Position numbers and translations under genes: made by a program
Shown here: positions 25,994 through 40,200 of the stretch, in pieces
Layout: the number at the start of each line of letters is the position of its first letter
How positions within the stretch are numbered: position 1 is the stretch's first letter
Notes under the pieces: generated by a model
Told to the model about the DNA's origin: nothing
The model's input: only the letters and a program-made list of their open reading frames with translations
Databases searched by the model: none
NCBI RefSeq assembly: GCF_022458985.1
Contig: NC_061777.1
Location: 12,737,668 to 12,801,667 of the forward strand
Direction: 5' to 3'
From: Mugil cephalus
Taxonomy: Eukaryota > Chordata > Actinopteri > Mugiliformes > Mugilidae
Length of the DNA stretch: 64,000 nucleotides

Positions 25994-26499
25994 TAGGCTA
26001 TTTGTCTGTGTGCCCTCCGTGCTAGACAAAAGGTTAGGGGTTAGGGTCAGGCTATCCATTATTTTATTCTGTATGTCAATGGAAGGTGCTCACAAAGATA
26101 GAAACACGACGTGTGTGTGTGTGTGTCTGAGAGAGAGATAGAGAGAGAGAGTCCGTCTCTCAGGACCATTATTCAGATTAATTAAAGTGCTTCCACACCA
26201 GATAGGTACGGCCCTGCTCCTTAATTATACTGCGGCATTTCTTTCAGTGCATCGGTGTCAAGGTGCCGGAACCAACACAAACGCCACTGGCTATGAAAAA
26301 AAAAAAAAGGTTTAGTAGCGACGTGATGCGGGCGCGCTACCGTTCATCATTCGCCACATTCAGTGTACGTTACCGCTGGTAGCCACTGCGACTGTGTACA
26401 CGATGGGATATGGATGTGTAATGTGTAATGGGGGAGGGAGGGTGGAGGTGGGGAGGGTGGATGTAGTGGGGAGGGGGGCTTCCTACAGCGGCGAGCGCG

Positions 26500-26772
26500 G
26501 TTGAATCACGGAGCGCGCCTCCGTCGGATCTCCTCTTCCTACCGTCACACCCACTGCTCGGTGTTGTGGGTTCACCCCGTTGAGAAAGGGGAGGACCGAC
26601 GGCTCGCAGCAGCAAGCAGCAGAGAGTGCTGCAGTGTACGAGCGCAGCGGGGGGACTCGGAAGGCGAAGACAGGGGAAAAAAAAAAAAAAACACCCACAT
26701 ATCAGCAACCTTTACTGCCGAAACTTGGTCTATGGAGAGATCTGCAGCAGCGCCGTAGCGACGCAGGCCGAC
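26500..26772 (+). promoter_or_regulatory. prune2 5' leader with upstream reading frame
   Basis: GC-rich DNA with several CpGs directly upstream of the prune2 start. An upstream ATG at 26732 opens an 8-codon frame (MERSAAAP) stopping at 26756-26758, 14 bases before the prune2 ATG. A run of 15 A lies at about 26679-26693. The transcription start is not known. Confidence 0.5.
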
Positions 26773-29700
26773 ATGGAAGAGTATCTGCGGAGGGTCCAGG
26801 GCAGACTCGGGGTGAGTTAAAGCGCCGTCAGCGGCGTTAACACCAGGTTGTGGGGATAATGAATGAGACCATGACGGGGAAAGCTGCTACCGCTGTGCTA
26901 CAGGCTGCGTTCCTGTTGCTGAAAAAAAGCGCACGACGAAAAGCCTCTCACGTCCCTTCGGTCCCCAAAGCACCTGTAGATCGCCAATACGACAGCACAG
27001 GGGAGAGAAAGGCGTGTTTTGTCCCATACAATAAGCACGTTGTGATGACAGGAACATCAGTGTGTGGATTTGAATGGGAGCTGATTTCTAATGAGGGGGA
27101 GGCGTGACATCAACAAGTTTAGCCAGAGGCTGTCCTTCCCTGCTATCTGACTGCTCTGCAGATACTGACTCACAATTTGCATCTGATCCAGGTCTGGGTA
27201 TCTGTCCACACATTCAGAAGAGCCTCATGCAAATACTCACGAGCCTAATTCATAAAGACTAGGTGAGAGGAAAGTCACAGCGGAACAGTCTCTTCACACC
27301 ATATTCCTTTTGCATTTTTGTGTACTAACTGTACATTTTTCACTTGTGTATACATTTGGCAGTGCAACCCTTGCACAAACGTTCACACGAGGGAGCCTTT
27401 CATGGGCTGTGCACATGCCTCGAGGTCATGGGCCCCTGTAAGCTGCTCTTTCTACATGTGCTTCTTAAACGACACGAACACATTTGTAGTGCGTGACATT
27501 GTCCCTGGAAGGGTGTCAACATAGACCTTACCCCCAGCACACGTGTTTGTTTCCAGTTAATATGAGCTCTGCTGCATTTTTATTTTTTTTAGGCTGCATT
27601 CTGAGCTCAACAACATGTTGCGTGAGAAACCATAAACACGTACACGCGAAGAGACAATGAACATGTATTCACTTAGGCATAGTACAAGTACGCCCAGTAA
27701 TCGGAGAGTCCTTTTAAACTCGTATGCGTGTGTCTGGGGTGGGCTGACATTTGATACTGTTCATCTTTGTAAATGTTTACAGCATAGGAGAAGCTAGTCG
27801 ATTTAAAGAAAAGTCTAAATTGGCTTCAGTTTCAACATATTCTAAGCAGTTTTGCTTAGAAAATTAAGGTTGGCTTGAAAATTGTAGTCACCTAAAACAT
27901 GACTACACATAAGTTTTATAATAATTTAGCTTTTTTTCTCTTCTTGTTGAAAGGTAACAAGCTAACTTATACTATATCGCATTTAGTAGCTGTTGATCAA
28001 ATCAAACGATTTTCATTAGCATATAAAAATGTTGTATTTGTCATTTTTGTAAAAATCACACAAATATTCACATATTGTCTTCACAAGAGGTCAAACCTGC
28101 ACAGTTCCCAACCATTTAGATACTTACAGTTGTTGCATTATTGATACAACCCAACGTGCAGGCTTGCATTATACTTGGCTTGCAATATTTGGCTTATTTA
28201 TGGAAAATATGTCTGTCAATACAGCACAGTACAAACCTGCATTTGAACGGCCTATGAAATTTTAAAGAGATGATGAGCTTTTGTCTGGGACGTACTTCAC
28301 ATAAACATAGGGAAAGCTTAGAAGAAGAAGAAAAGATCTGAGGGGGAAATCTGCAGATCAGAGCACAGCGGGGTAATTAAGTGATAAGGGGGTCAACTGA
28401 TGAGTGTCATGGAGGTTTCAGATAAAGTGTGACACATGTCATGATTAACAACCATTTCCCACTCATGCACACACACGCACGCACATGCACACTTTGTCTT
28501 TCTCCCAGCTTTCCAATATACACTTTGATGATTCTCTCTTTTGCTGACCACTCTCTGTCATTCTCCTTGTCTCTCTCATTCCCTCCCTACTCTCTGGATG
28601 GCTTCGATCCAGAACACCCATACCTCTAATTGGCCTGGCTCTAAGTACTTACTGAACCCATCTTTCCTTCTCACTCAGTTTCCTCTGGATAGCTCCACAG
28701 CTCTGCTCCTTCACTCTTGGGTTTTTTTTGGCATACAGCTGAAGCAATCTGCTTAGTGCGCTTCCAGTATCTGACCTTCCCAGTCCGCGCACTAACACAC
28801 ACATATAGAGCCTTAAAGTTGAGTTTTAAGACTACTTGGAGAGCCTTTTTAAACTCTATATGTGTGTCTAGGGTGCGCTAACATTTGTTACAGTTCGTTT
28901 TTATAAATTTATACAGCATCGCATAATTGGTGAGATGGAAAAACATTGGCTTCGATGTTTTCTGGGCACTGATTCAAAAACGGAGTTTGGCTTTGAATGT
29001 GCAATCACTTAAAACGCGTTTGTTCTTTTAAATAACCAGACTAAAATGGAAATTGAAAACTTTGCAGCTTGTTTCAGCATGTAGCATCTTTAAACATATT
29101 ATGTTTCATCTCACAAAAACATTTGTACTTTTTCTTTTTCTGAATAACAAAACTCTGAGTTGGATTGTGGTCCAAGACACACTGCCACTAAAAGATCCAT
29201 TCGTATGTACACATTTGTGTAAATAATAGCTTTGTGGTGCGGTCACAAGGACCACACAAGCAAGAAGACACTGCATCCCATTCCCAGCCCAGCCCTTCAA
29301 TCTGTATTAGGACGGATTCCCCAGGGTTTCGGTTTCCTCCACGGACATGTATTTAAGGTGACAGCCCAGTAAAGGATCAGTTGCGCCGATCTCTGCGGAA
29401 CCATAAGTACAAACCTTTGCTGTTTCAGAATACATTAAATGGCTGTGTTTAATTGTTCCACACCTTTTATGGAAGGAGCTTCTACCGGGCTTATAAATAT
29501 GCTAATTTCAGGGCGATGATGAGCTAAAAGACATTTCTACATTATTTTCCAAACCATAACGGCCAAAATGAGGGGAGTCTAATATGACACGGAGACAGGG
29601 CTGAGGGAGGGGGGGCTGAGTGCACATTGAAAGATATCAGATGGCCTATATGTGCACGTGCACACACGCGCACACACACACACACACACATGCACAAACA

Positions 29701-32700
29701 CACACCAGTGTTCTCCCGTTGCATTGGCACAGACACTGCCCTTTTCTCCTGCTAATGCATCGCTTCCTTTTCTCTGGCTATTGATTTATTCTCCCCCCCT
29801 CTTCTCTCCCTCCTATGAAGGAACTGGCTGGAGAACTCGCTGTCCTACCCTTCTTTCTCTCACAGTCCCTGTCCTCCGTTCATTCCTCGCTTCAGTTCAT
29901 CTTCGTGGCGTCCCCCTTCTTCTCAGTGTCACTTTTTTTTTCCCCCCACACACCTTTTCTATATGTCTGACACGCCGAGTATATTTCAGCCCCACCTTCT
30001 TATAAGCCTCTTTAGACTCCTTGGTTTCCTTCCTCCAGTCTCACCACACTCCTCCTTTCCCATTCCCCATCTAATCAACAGCCTCTAACCTTTTTTTCCT
30101 GCCCTCCCTCTCTGCGCTTTGGTCTTTCACTTCTTCACCCCTCATTTCATTTATCCATCTGGGCCTCCATGGCGAGGCTGCACGAACAGCAACAAGACGC
30201 TGGCTCCTTTCCTTATGCATTATCACCAGTGCTTAGTTAATCTAACTGTGGCATTAAGCTCCATTAAATTGACTCCGTTATATATTTGATATGTCAACAA
30301 ATTTGCTAAGTGTTGTCCAGGGTGATGTTAAAGAAAGCAGGAGCATGGAGTTACATTAAAGTGAAAAAAAAAAATCATTAAGCAATGGGTAGTGCAACAC
30401 AGTGCTTTGAACGTTAAAGCCCATTAACTACACACTTACATTATGCTGATTTTCTGAGGCCCGTGCACTAATGTGCCAGTTTCAGTGCGGCCGCCGACTC
30501 TCGCTATGAAGCCGACTCAAAAATACAGCTTCTACCCAGGTTTGAGATGGAGAGGAAGCAGGTGTGAAGCTTAAAGTGCTTCGCGTTACGCGGTAGATTC
30601 AGCCGTGGAACACGAATAAACAAGTCCTCCCGCAAGTCGTTGGTGCTGCAAAGCTGCTTTTCCCTTCTTGCTCCATTCCCTCCCATCAAACAAGCCCATT
30701 AAGATGAGCTACTGATAGACGTGATATTCATTGTATCCACATATTGCCTTGTGATTAATGGAGCAGGCTGCAGGCCGGCCTTGTACTGGTGGTGATTCAG
30801 CTCATCTGTTTTAGATAAAATATTTGAGATTGGCAGAGAGAGGACACCCAGGCTGTGGATTGCTGCGAGTGTCTGCGAGTGCAGATTTAAAGGACAACCA
30901 GACCGTTACGCTATGCACGTTATATAATTTCACTAATTGCAATTATTAGACAAAAAGATCACTGTGGAAGCATTTTATAGCTTTTTTAATGATTCATTTA
31001 TTGTTATTATTTTATTTTATTTTTTTTACATTACCACAAAAATAAATTGAATGTCCATGCCGGAATCAGGTTATGATTTTCAGGAAGGGTTTCATTAAAT
31101 GACTATTATATTACAATTTATTACCGAGAGGTTGCAGCCAACAAATGAAGGGAGAAACACAATTTTATGCCTTTTTTCACCCGGAGATAGATGTTTAATC
31201 TCTGTAATGGAGCTGTCATTAATGTCCACTTAACCTAAATGAGCAGTGTTTGTCCTCATTGTTTACTGAAATTAATGGAAGTCATCACTCCTCCAGTAAA
31301 CGGCGCTAGAAGTGAAAAAGTTTCTCCCGGATTGTTGCTTTTGTTGCTGCAACCGGTTTTGGCACGAGGAGAAGTGCGTAGTGCATTATTTTTACGAGCT
31401 AAACCTTGCAGCAACATGATTTCATTATTAATGCATACTGCCGGTTTCAAAATGCTGCAGTCATCTAACGCAGTCACGCTGGCTCAGTGGGGCTGTACTG
31501 ATACATTACTTATCGCATATCAGCTACCAGATCAAACATTAAATCTTCAGTTCTATTAGATCTGTGCTCAATGCTAGAAAACAGAGGCCAAGCATCACGC
31601 GACGATGTCGCCTCCACGCACGTCTAGAAATGAAAACCTTGCCCGTTTGTGTGTGCATTTGCAGGCAGATGTATCGGAGGGTCCCGTTCATGCCGTCCTA
31701 GGTGGACCAGAGCCAGATGTTGACACTGTGGCCGCAACACTGTGCTTGGCACTTCACCTCAGCCAGGTAACGTGATTTGTGCATGTTTGTGTAAATATTG
31801 ATGTCATGCATCATTCACCAATCTTCCAAATGGACTTCAAAATATCAAAATATCTTTCCTTAAAAGCATTATTTAGTCTGCAAATTGTGTGTTTTGAGTA
31901 TACTTTTTATGATTGTCAGGTTAACGAGCAAAACGTAGTTATTGTAGTTTGATTTGTGTTATTGTGTCTGTGTATGGACATAATATGTGTGGATTTTGTT
32001 CTTTTCATGCTCAGACTCCACCATTGTCTAGAAGGATGTTATCAACTTTTATGGTTGTTTTAAAGAAATACTCAAAAATAAAAAGCTTAAATAAACCAAA
32101 GGGCTAAATTTGGACGAGCAATGCACACAAAGTTTCTTATATGTACAACAAAATTCAACAAAGGGGCTAAAATTGTCTAAAATGCCTTTCAATTTCATAA
32201 ATTTTACATTTTTATCTGATTATTTGTATCATAAAAATGCACTTTCAATTTTCAAATGGGTTTCATGTGCTGCGTGGGCCTCTGTGTGCTCCAGAAGGAG
32301 CCGTCAGGTGGAGTGTGTGTGCCGGTGCTGTGCGGCCAACGATGTGGCACCGTGTTACCTGAGGAGACCGTGGAGTATCTGCGGAGTGTAAAAATCTGTG
32401 AGAGCCTGCTCCTTTGGATGGAAGATGTGGATCTCGTGAAGCTCCATCACGCTGGAAGGCTCTCGCTCACGCTGCTGAGAGACGGCCTGCTAGACAGGTG
32501 AACACACTCGCATTATACAAATCACGTCCAGACCACGGGACCCAGGTCAATTTGCGGAAAACTTCAGCTAATGTTTAAGTTCTTCGTAGATGAGACATCG
32601 GGGAAGTTATTAAAATGTTACCTAAAAGTGCTGTGTACAGACAACACTTAAGTGCACACACATACGCACATGCAAACCACAAATATATACAGGCGCTCTG

Positions 32701-35700
32701 GGTTCTGACTGGGAAGACTTATTTGTTGATGTGAAAATGAGATTGTTTGGCTGTATATCTCAGGCCTGTGTGTGTTCATCCCTTATGACCCAAAGGAGAG
32801 TTGTATTTATGCAAATGCCTCCTTCCCCAGCAGCCCTCCACATCTCCTTTACCCCATCTTCTCCCTCCCTCTCCTAGCTCTGAGTACCACACTTTGGAGT
32901 CCAGCGTACTGCAAGTGGTCCATCACGATGGGCAGCGGGACGCGGGGGATGATGGGGCATTGTCCGCCGTGACGACAGTCACCAAAGAGATTCTTCAAGA
33001 GGCAGCGGAGCACATCAGAGCAGCGCTGGGGGAGATTCTTGGAGGTGAGGGAGGCGCAGGCGCCCCCCCAGGGGGAGTAATGGGGCGATGAAGGAGGACA
33101 CACACAAATCCCCTGACATGACTCGCTTAACACCCACCAGGAGAGATGGAGAAAGAGAGAGATGAGGGGTGGTGAATGTGAGTAAGGAAGAGCTCAGAAA
33201 GACACACAAAGTCCCATAATGTGACTTTTGTTTTTATTAATTTGAGTTAGTGTGTTTCTCCATTAGCCAGAGAGGTGTATTTTTCCTCTAAAGTGAAAAA
33301 AGCAAGAATTTGGAGACAAATTAGTGTTTTTTTTTTTTTAAAGTAGCACCAGGAAGGTCTAATAATAATAATATAATACAATAATACTAAAAATGATAAA
33401 AGGGTAGATGGCAAAACAAGCAAAACTGTGTAACCTATATGTGTGTGCTGTGTGTGTTAGATGTAAAACTACCTTGCCACACCACAGAATACTTTTGCGC
33501 AGGTATTGGAACAGCTCACCCCAATCAGCTTTACTTTAAAAGCTTCGACATAAAACACATGTGCTGTATGCGTGTGCATGATTCAACCATTCAGATTTGA
33601 TTGCAGAAGTGTCTCAACAATCTGTTCAGCAGTGCTCTGCTGCTTTCTTCCTCTTTCGCTCTTACACTGCGATTTAAAGACTAAATAGAGAGACAGAGGG
33701 AAAGTGAATTAAGGTCAATGGAGATAAAAAGTAAAGTGAGAGGAGAAAAGCAAAGTGCAGAGACGGAAAGGAAAGGAACAGAGCAGGAGAACGATGCACT
33801 GTGCTGTGAGCAGCCCACTTCTCATATTTCTGTGTGAGAGTTCTTTGGACGGTGCGTTTTCAAGTTCATTGATTCCTGAACAGGCGACTAGATCAATTCT
33901 ATTTCTAAACCGTAGCGGGTCTGGCCAAAGAGCAATGTTACAGAGGTTATAGAGAACTGTACCCATTAGCTATTTACGACTAACATGTCTAACATAATTA
34001 CATTTGGCCTGTAAATACTGTATTTCCATTATTTAGGGACCAAGAAGTCACAAAATTTCTACATTTTTTTTTTAACAAAAATATCTATGTTTGGAGACCA
34101 ATGGGAAGTATTTGGATCCATTTATTTGTATAAATATTGACAAAGTCATAGTCCTAGAATGTCACTATTGCCTTTCATTAGAAGTGAATGATTCACCAGC
34201 TACTTTGGTGCCTCTGTGACAGGCACACAACCATGTGTTCAATGATAAAAAATAATTTAAAGGGTGACAACAGACAGTGACCGTCTAGTTTAATTAAGTC
34301 CAGCTCATTGACTGTAATTAATGGCTTTTATTGATCAGTATTGGCAGGTTTCAGGTGTTTTCAAGGATAACTCCCTGAAAGAGCTGAGCTTGGCTTCAAG
34401 TGAACATGACTAAAAAGCTACCATTTCACGATGAAAAGGCAAAAACAAAATTGGAGATGTGGTGCTTTATCTTGAGACAATATATTAGTGCAAGTGGCTC
34501 TCCTTGGCATGAGACCACAGTGAGTTGTAGTGCTGATTATTTTCTCTATACGAGAAGGTCAGGCTTGTAAGCTGGTTTGTGAAAGGCAGAAATTCAAACC
34601 AAAAATTGCCATGTTGTGCTTTCAACTGAAACTGAATAGAGGACTGAAGAGCCACGATGTATATATTGATGGCAACTCTGTGTGTGTGTGTTTTCTTTTT
34701 TTTTTGTATGTACAGAGGCCTTGCGGTTGCAAAGGGATGCTTTCTGGGTGAAACATGGCCGCCGGTCAGCACAGCTGGAGGAGCTTGTGAGATCCATGGA
34801 GCAATGGAGTGATGTCACTGTTGGTCAACAGGGTGAATCAAAGCTACAAGGTGTGTATTAGGCAGTTGTATTAGTTTGGCGGTTGTACAGTTTTGCGTGG
34901 TGTTTTTGTAGAGTGAACCAGACTGAGAACGCACCAGCGTAGGCTACGTGCGTCTATGTCCTGCAGTACCTTGAGCCTTTACTCTCCAACTTACATGGAC
35001 TAGCAAGCTGACATTAGTTTTACCAATCAGTTCATCTAACATTGTAATAAATATACCTGAGATTTAAGTGTTTACGAGCAAGTTTGTGTGTTTTTATTTC
35101 ACTATATGTAAAACCTCCATTTAGTAATAGGCAAAGTGTGAAGAGACCCTATAATGGAGCCGTTATTTGTGTTATTAATTCCCTCTGGTATGACACGGCA
35201 GAAATATACCCAGCCCATAGGGGAGCATTGTTAACCCACGCTGGAAGTTATACGATGTCATGCAACTTAAAAACTAGTAACAATTAAATGTCTGTAAATA
35301 ATCTTGCAACAAAGCTAACAGCAGGGGAGGGAGCTGTCAATCAACACAGTTTGTGTATGAAATATGAATAAAAAGGTCTAATTAGACCAAAAGGGACTTT
35401 AATAAGAAAAGGGGACACATTTACCACAATTGTTTAATATCTGTTTTTTTTTTTTTTTTTTTTTTTTTTGTATTTCTTGCAGTAAAAGTAAATTAGAAAC
35501 CGTAAAACTCAGTCTAATCCCTTTGTACCAAAAGTAATATTCCTTTCAGTTACCGCTTTCTTCTGTAGAGGGCATTCACGCTTGTGTTTTTCTTCTGTCT
35601 GTTGTGAAATTGTTTTGTATCCCTTTGTGTGTTTCATATAACTGTCAGTCTGTTTGTGTGTGCTGACTGGATGTAGACTTGATGCAGCGGCTGACTGTGG

Positions 35701-37246
35701 AGCTGAAGGAGTTTTCTGATGGAGAGATGACCATAGCACTCACTTCACTGACCACAGATAAAGAGGTAGAGTTTCATCCATTTCACCATCTTCAGTGGGT
35801 CTGTTTTATGCAACCACTAAACGGAATAGAACGTATTTATTTTACCCAGCAAATAATATGCAATGGTTTGCATTTTTTTGCACGTTTGTCTCACCTAAAT
35901 GTTTCAGATCATCAAACAAATTTACATATTTGTCAAAGATAGCACAAGTAAACACAAAGGTTTTCATTATTATGGGAAAACAAAATTCAAACCTACATGG
36001 CCCTGTGTTTAAAAAATGATTGTCCCCTAAACGTTTTGACCCACTCACCTTTACAGAATTGTTGTAATTCAGCCACATTAGATGGTTTTTGAGTATGCAT
36101 CACCTTTTTAAGCTCACATCATCTGAATATGCCTGAGGTCAGGACTTTGACTAGGCCACTCCAAAGTCTTCATTTTGTTTTTCTTCAGCCACTCAGAGGT
36201 GGTCAGACTTGCTGGTGTGTTTTTGATCATTGTCCTGCTGCAGAACCCAAGTTCACTTTAGCTTGAGGTCACGAACAGATGGTCGGACGTTCTCCTTCAG
36301 GATTTTTCAGAATTCATGGTTCCATTTATCACAGCAAGTCTTCCAGATCCTGAAGCAGCAAAACAGCCCCAACTATTACATTACCACCACTAGGTTTTAC
36401 TGTTGGTACTGTTTTTCTGAAATGCTGTATTACTTTTACACCAGATGTAATGGGATACACACCTTCCAAATCTTTCGTCTCATCAGCCTTGGGGATCATC
36501 AAGATGTTTTCTGATAAAACTTAGAGGAGGCTTGATGTTCTTTTTGCTCAGCAGTGGTTTTCGTCTTTGAACTCTGCCATGAGATCATTTTTTGGCCAGC
36601 CTCTTTCTTATGGTGGAGTCATGATCACTGACCTTAACTGAGGCAAGTGTTGGATGTTATTTGGATGTTGTTGTGGGGACTTCTGTGACCTCTTGGATCA
36701 GTCGTCGCTGTGCTCTTCACTCCTGGGAAGGGTCACCACTGTTCTATGATTTCACCATTTGGGGATAATAGCTCTCACTGTGGTTCACTGGAGTCCCAAA
36801 GCTTCAGAAATGACTTTATAACCTTCTCCAGACTGATAGATCTCGATTACTTTCTTTCTCATTGGTTCCTGAACTTCTTTGGATCTCAGCATGATGTCTA
36901 GCTTTTGAGGATCTTTAGGTCTACTTCACTCTGTCAGGCAGGTCCTAGTTCAGTGATTTGTAATTGAGAACAGGTGTGGTGGTAATCAGGTGTGGGTGTG
37001 GCTAGAGAAATCGAACTTTTAGCTGCAGTTAAGTCATAATTTAACACAAGGGGGAAACACTTTTTAGCACAGGGCCATATAGGTTTGAATTTTTTCCCCT
37101 TAATAATAAAAACCTTCATTAAAAAACTGCATTTTGTGTTTACTTGTAATATTTTTTTCTTATATTTAAATTTGTCTGATGATCTGAAACATTTAGGTGT
37201 GACAAGCATGCAAAAATCAGGAAAGGGAGCCCACACTTTTTGACAC

Positions 37247-37297
<51 letters not shown>

Positions 37298-40200
37298 TGT
37301 GTGTATATATATATATATAAAAATATAAATAATAATGTGTGTATTATAATCTTCAGAATCCAAAGTTCATACTTATTTAATGGATGTGATATGTTAAGTG
37401 TAAAACCCAAGAAATATTGGTTTATTAAAGCTCTTCTTACTTCCATTAACTTGACTGCATCACGTCGCTTATACTGGGATGTAATGATGTCCACTTGTCT
37501 GTTAAAAGACAGATGGAAGAGAGGAAACACTTTTGCGAACGACATTTTTTAAAAAGTTACTTCTGACGGCTTTAATATTCCCTATACATCAAACCTGCGC
37601 TGTGTCAAGTTGCGTAGTAAGGGAACCCCTCCGATGTTCTGCATTTGGATGAGATGTAGATGGAGACACGAGAGCCTCACACACAATCATGTATCACCTG
37701 CCTTCCCCACTGATATCCAAAAACCTGACACGCACACATTTGTGTATCATGTTGGGGCTGACTTCTCTTTCCGTCTCTGTCATTCTCCTCCTCTTCTTCT
37801 TCATTGTCTTCACATTTGCACATGCACACACAAACAGGGTGCTTTAAGCCTTTAAGTATACCCCTTCCGTTCTTTCCCTGCTAAAATCTCTAATGTCTTC
37901 ACCCCACCCAACCCAAAACCACCCCCTCCTCCTCCCAAAAAAATCATTCATTATTTCTTTTATATCTCCTTCTCACTCCCAAAGCCCATTTTTCTCAGCG
38001 GCTGCCTAGCGTGCGGTATTAGGCTATGTGTAAAATAAATGATGTCTGTAGCCGTAGGGGTATGGCTCTGCCTCCCCCAGAAAACTACCTAACGTCCAAG
38101 GAACATTAAACACCCAGATCCTCGTTTAGCGAATAAATAACCATTCATTTGAATGGCTTTGTCTGTGTGTGCGCACTGGACTTTCTGTGCATATTTTACC
38201 AGCGCTGTGCCTGCATGCTGTGTGTCAGGAGTGAGTGAGAGAGAGAGATTTAGAAAGAGAGAGAGAGGAAGAGAGAGAGGGCCCATTAAAGACTTAATAT
38301 AGAATAAATGGCCAGGGGCCTGCATGTCGCCAGCGGACCCCAACTCCACAGCGTCATGGTGGGTTACTAATGACCTGAGATCGGGCTCCAAAATGAACTC
38401 CTTATATGCATGTCATTTGCAGTGTGTATATATTTATATATTATTTTTTAATTGTGTTTGAAAAGAGAGTAAAACGGTATGAGAGTCATTTATTGAGGGG
38501 TCTTAGGGAAGTTCTGCCTTAAATGATTCTTTCCAGAAAACTAAATAAATTAGATTCAATTAGTCTATAATGGTTTATGTGCTATGTGCTTGTCAAAGTG
38601 TGTCTCTTTGTGTATGTGTGTGTGTGTGTGTGTGCGCTTGGCAGCAGATAAAGCGTAAAGAGTTCGATTTTGGGGTAAAAAAAAAACGTCAGTGATTGCC
38701 TAGTTAGCAGAAGAAAAAGCTTGTGGGGTGTGGTGTAACGATATGGACACATTATATAGACTGACTAATGTATTTCTTTGTATACTGTACAAACATACAT
38801 TAGTCAGTCTGGGTGCTCCTCTACTATGCAAGTGCAAATAAAACGAGTTTCCTTCCTCTGCAGTTGAAACCGTGTCTCGAACAGTATTCCTGTGCCAGAA
38901 CAGCACAAAATAGAACTGTAACTATCACGAAGAAAGTGTCTAATTATGCACAAGAGCAAAAAAATTACATGAATATTCATGTGACGCTATGTAATGTTTT
39001 TGGTAATTCACCATATTAAAACAGATTTACTCAAAGTGTCATATTACATATAATTGGCACAGTGGAGATAAAGCTGTAAAAGCAGTGAGCGACATATTTG
39101 ATGTGTAGTCGTGTCAGCTTTGCCTTATTGGTTATTGCAGATACGGCTGTGTTCAGTATATCTGTTGTTTGCACCATAAGCATGGCTGCAGCAGTAGCGT
39201 GTTTAAGATCATACTGTAATGTTTATCACTTCCTATCGGCCCTATCGGTCTGTTTTATTTAAATCCTGCTTCTGCTGCTACAGCTGCACCGAACATGTTC
39301 CTTTGCATGTGGTGTCATCGACTTTGCCGAGGTTCTGTGTGCTGTGTTTTGTTGTATGAATACTTTCACTATTACTGCAGCTTATGAACAGTGCAGAACT
39401 GTATATGCGCTCCTTACGAGCTGCAGCGGTCACATTTATTATTAAAAACATGCATGTGCTGCAGTAGCAGCATTGTGTCAGCTTGTGCAGGAGCCAACAT
39501 GGGTCGAGCGCCCAGAGACCTGCAGTTCAGCGTCACCTGTAGAAGGTAAAGGCATGAGAGCTAGGTGCTAAATTGGCACAAGCGCGCTTTTCTTGCTCAT
39601 AGGAAAGATTTTGTGTCGAATGCAAATTGGTAAACGACATATTCATGCCAGTGAGTGTGTGTTTCGGTTTTTCACAGCTCAGAAAATTAGCGCTGGCAGA
39701 TGAAGCTTCGGTCGAATGAAGCGTTGTCATGCTGTGGAGTTGATGAACTGTGGGAAGGACAGGAGCCCACAGCCACACACACACACACAGCCCTGAATAT
39801 GTGAATAATATGTTTTTAGCTTGTGTTAATATGGACATCTAAGTACTACAATATGTTTTAAGGTTCTTTGTGTGTTGTCCTCTTCAAACCATTTCCTCTG
39901 CTGTTTGTACTCGAGACAGGGGTGAGGAGCAAAGATTGTATTTTGACCTCTCCTATAAACACACACTGATCCAGTGTTCCAACAAGACGATAATAATTTT
40001 AATGATCTTTGTTTTATTGTGTTGTAAACAAGATCAGTCATCTTTTGGTCTGTGTGAGCATGGCCGACTGTGTGTGTTTTTGCATGTCTCGGTATATCCA
40101 TCCATCCAGTTTCTCCCACTTACACTCAACCGGGTTCCAGTGGCGGCAGGTTAAGCAAGTTTAAGGGATCCCAAGGTGGTCCTAATCCAGAAGGGGTATA

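Larger units (their letters stand above)
24251..26499. other. rest of the foxb2-prune2 intergenic interval
   Basis: No gene is seen. It holds AT-rich low-complexity DNA around 24820-24870, a Tc1-type terminal repeat remnant at 25076, a GATA microsatellite at 25904, a GT/GA repeat near 26110-26150, and G-rich purine DNA (GGGGGAGGGAGGG type) at about 26428-26480 just before the prune2 leader. Confidence 0.45.

Noticed and set aside
25877..26059. Open frame encoding a SIYL repeat
   Set aside because: It is only the translated GATA microsatellite.
36934..37545. 203-codon open frame with a run of His/Thr
   Set aside because: It spans the end of the Tc1-like element and a GT microsatellite. It is low complexity with no coding signature.
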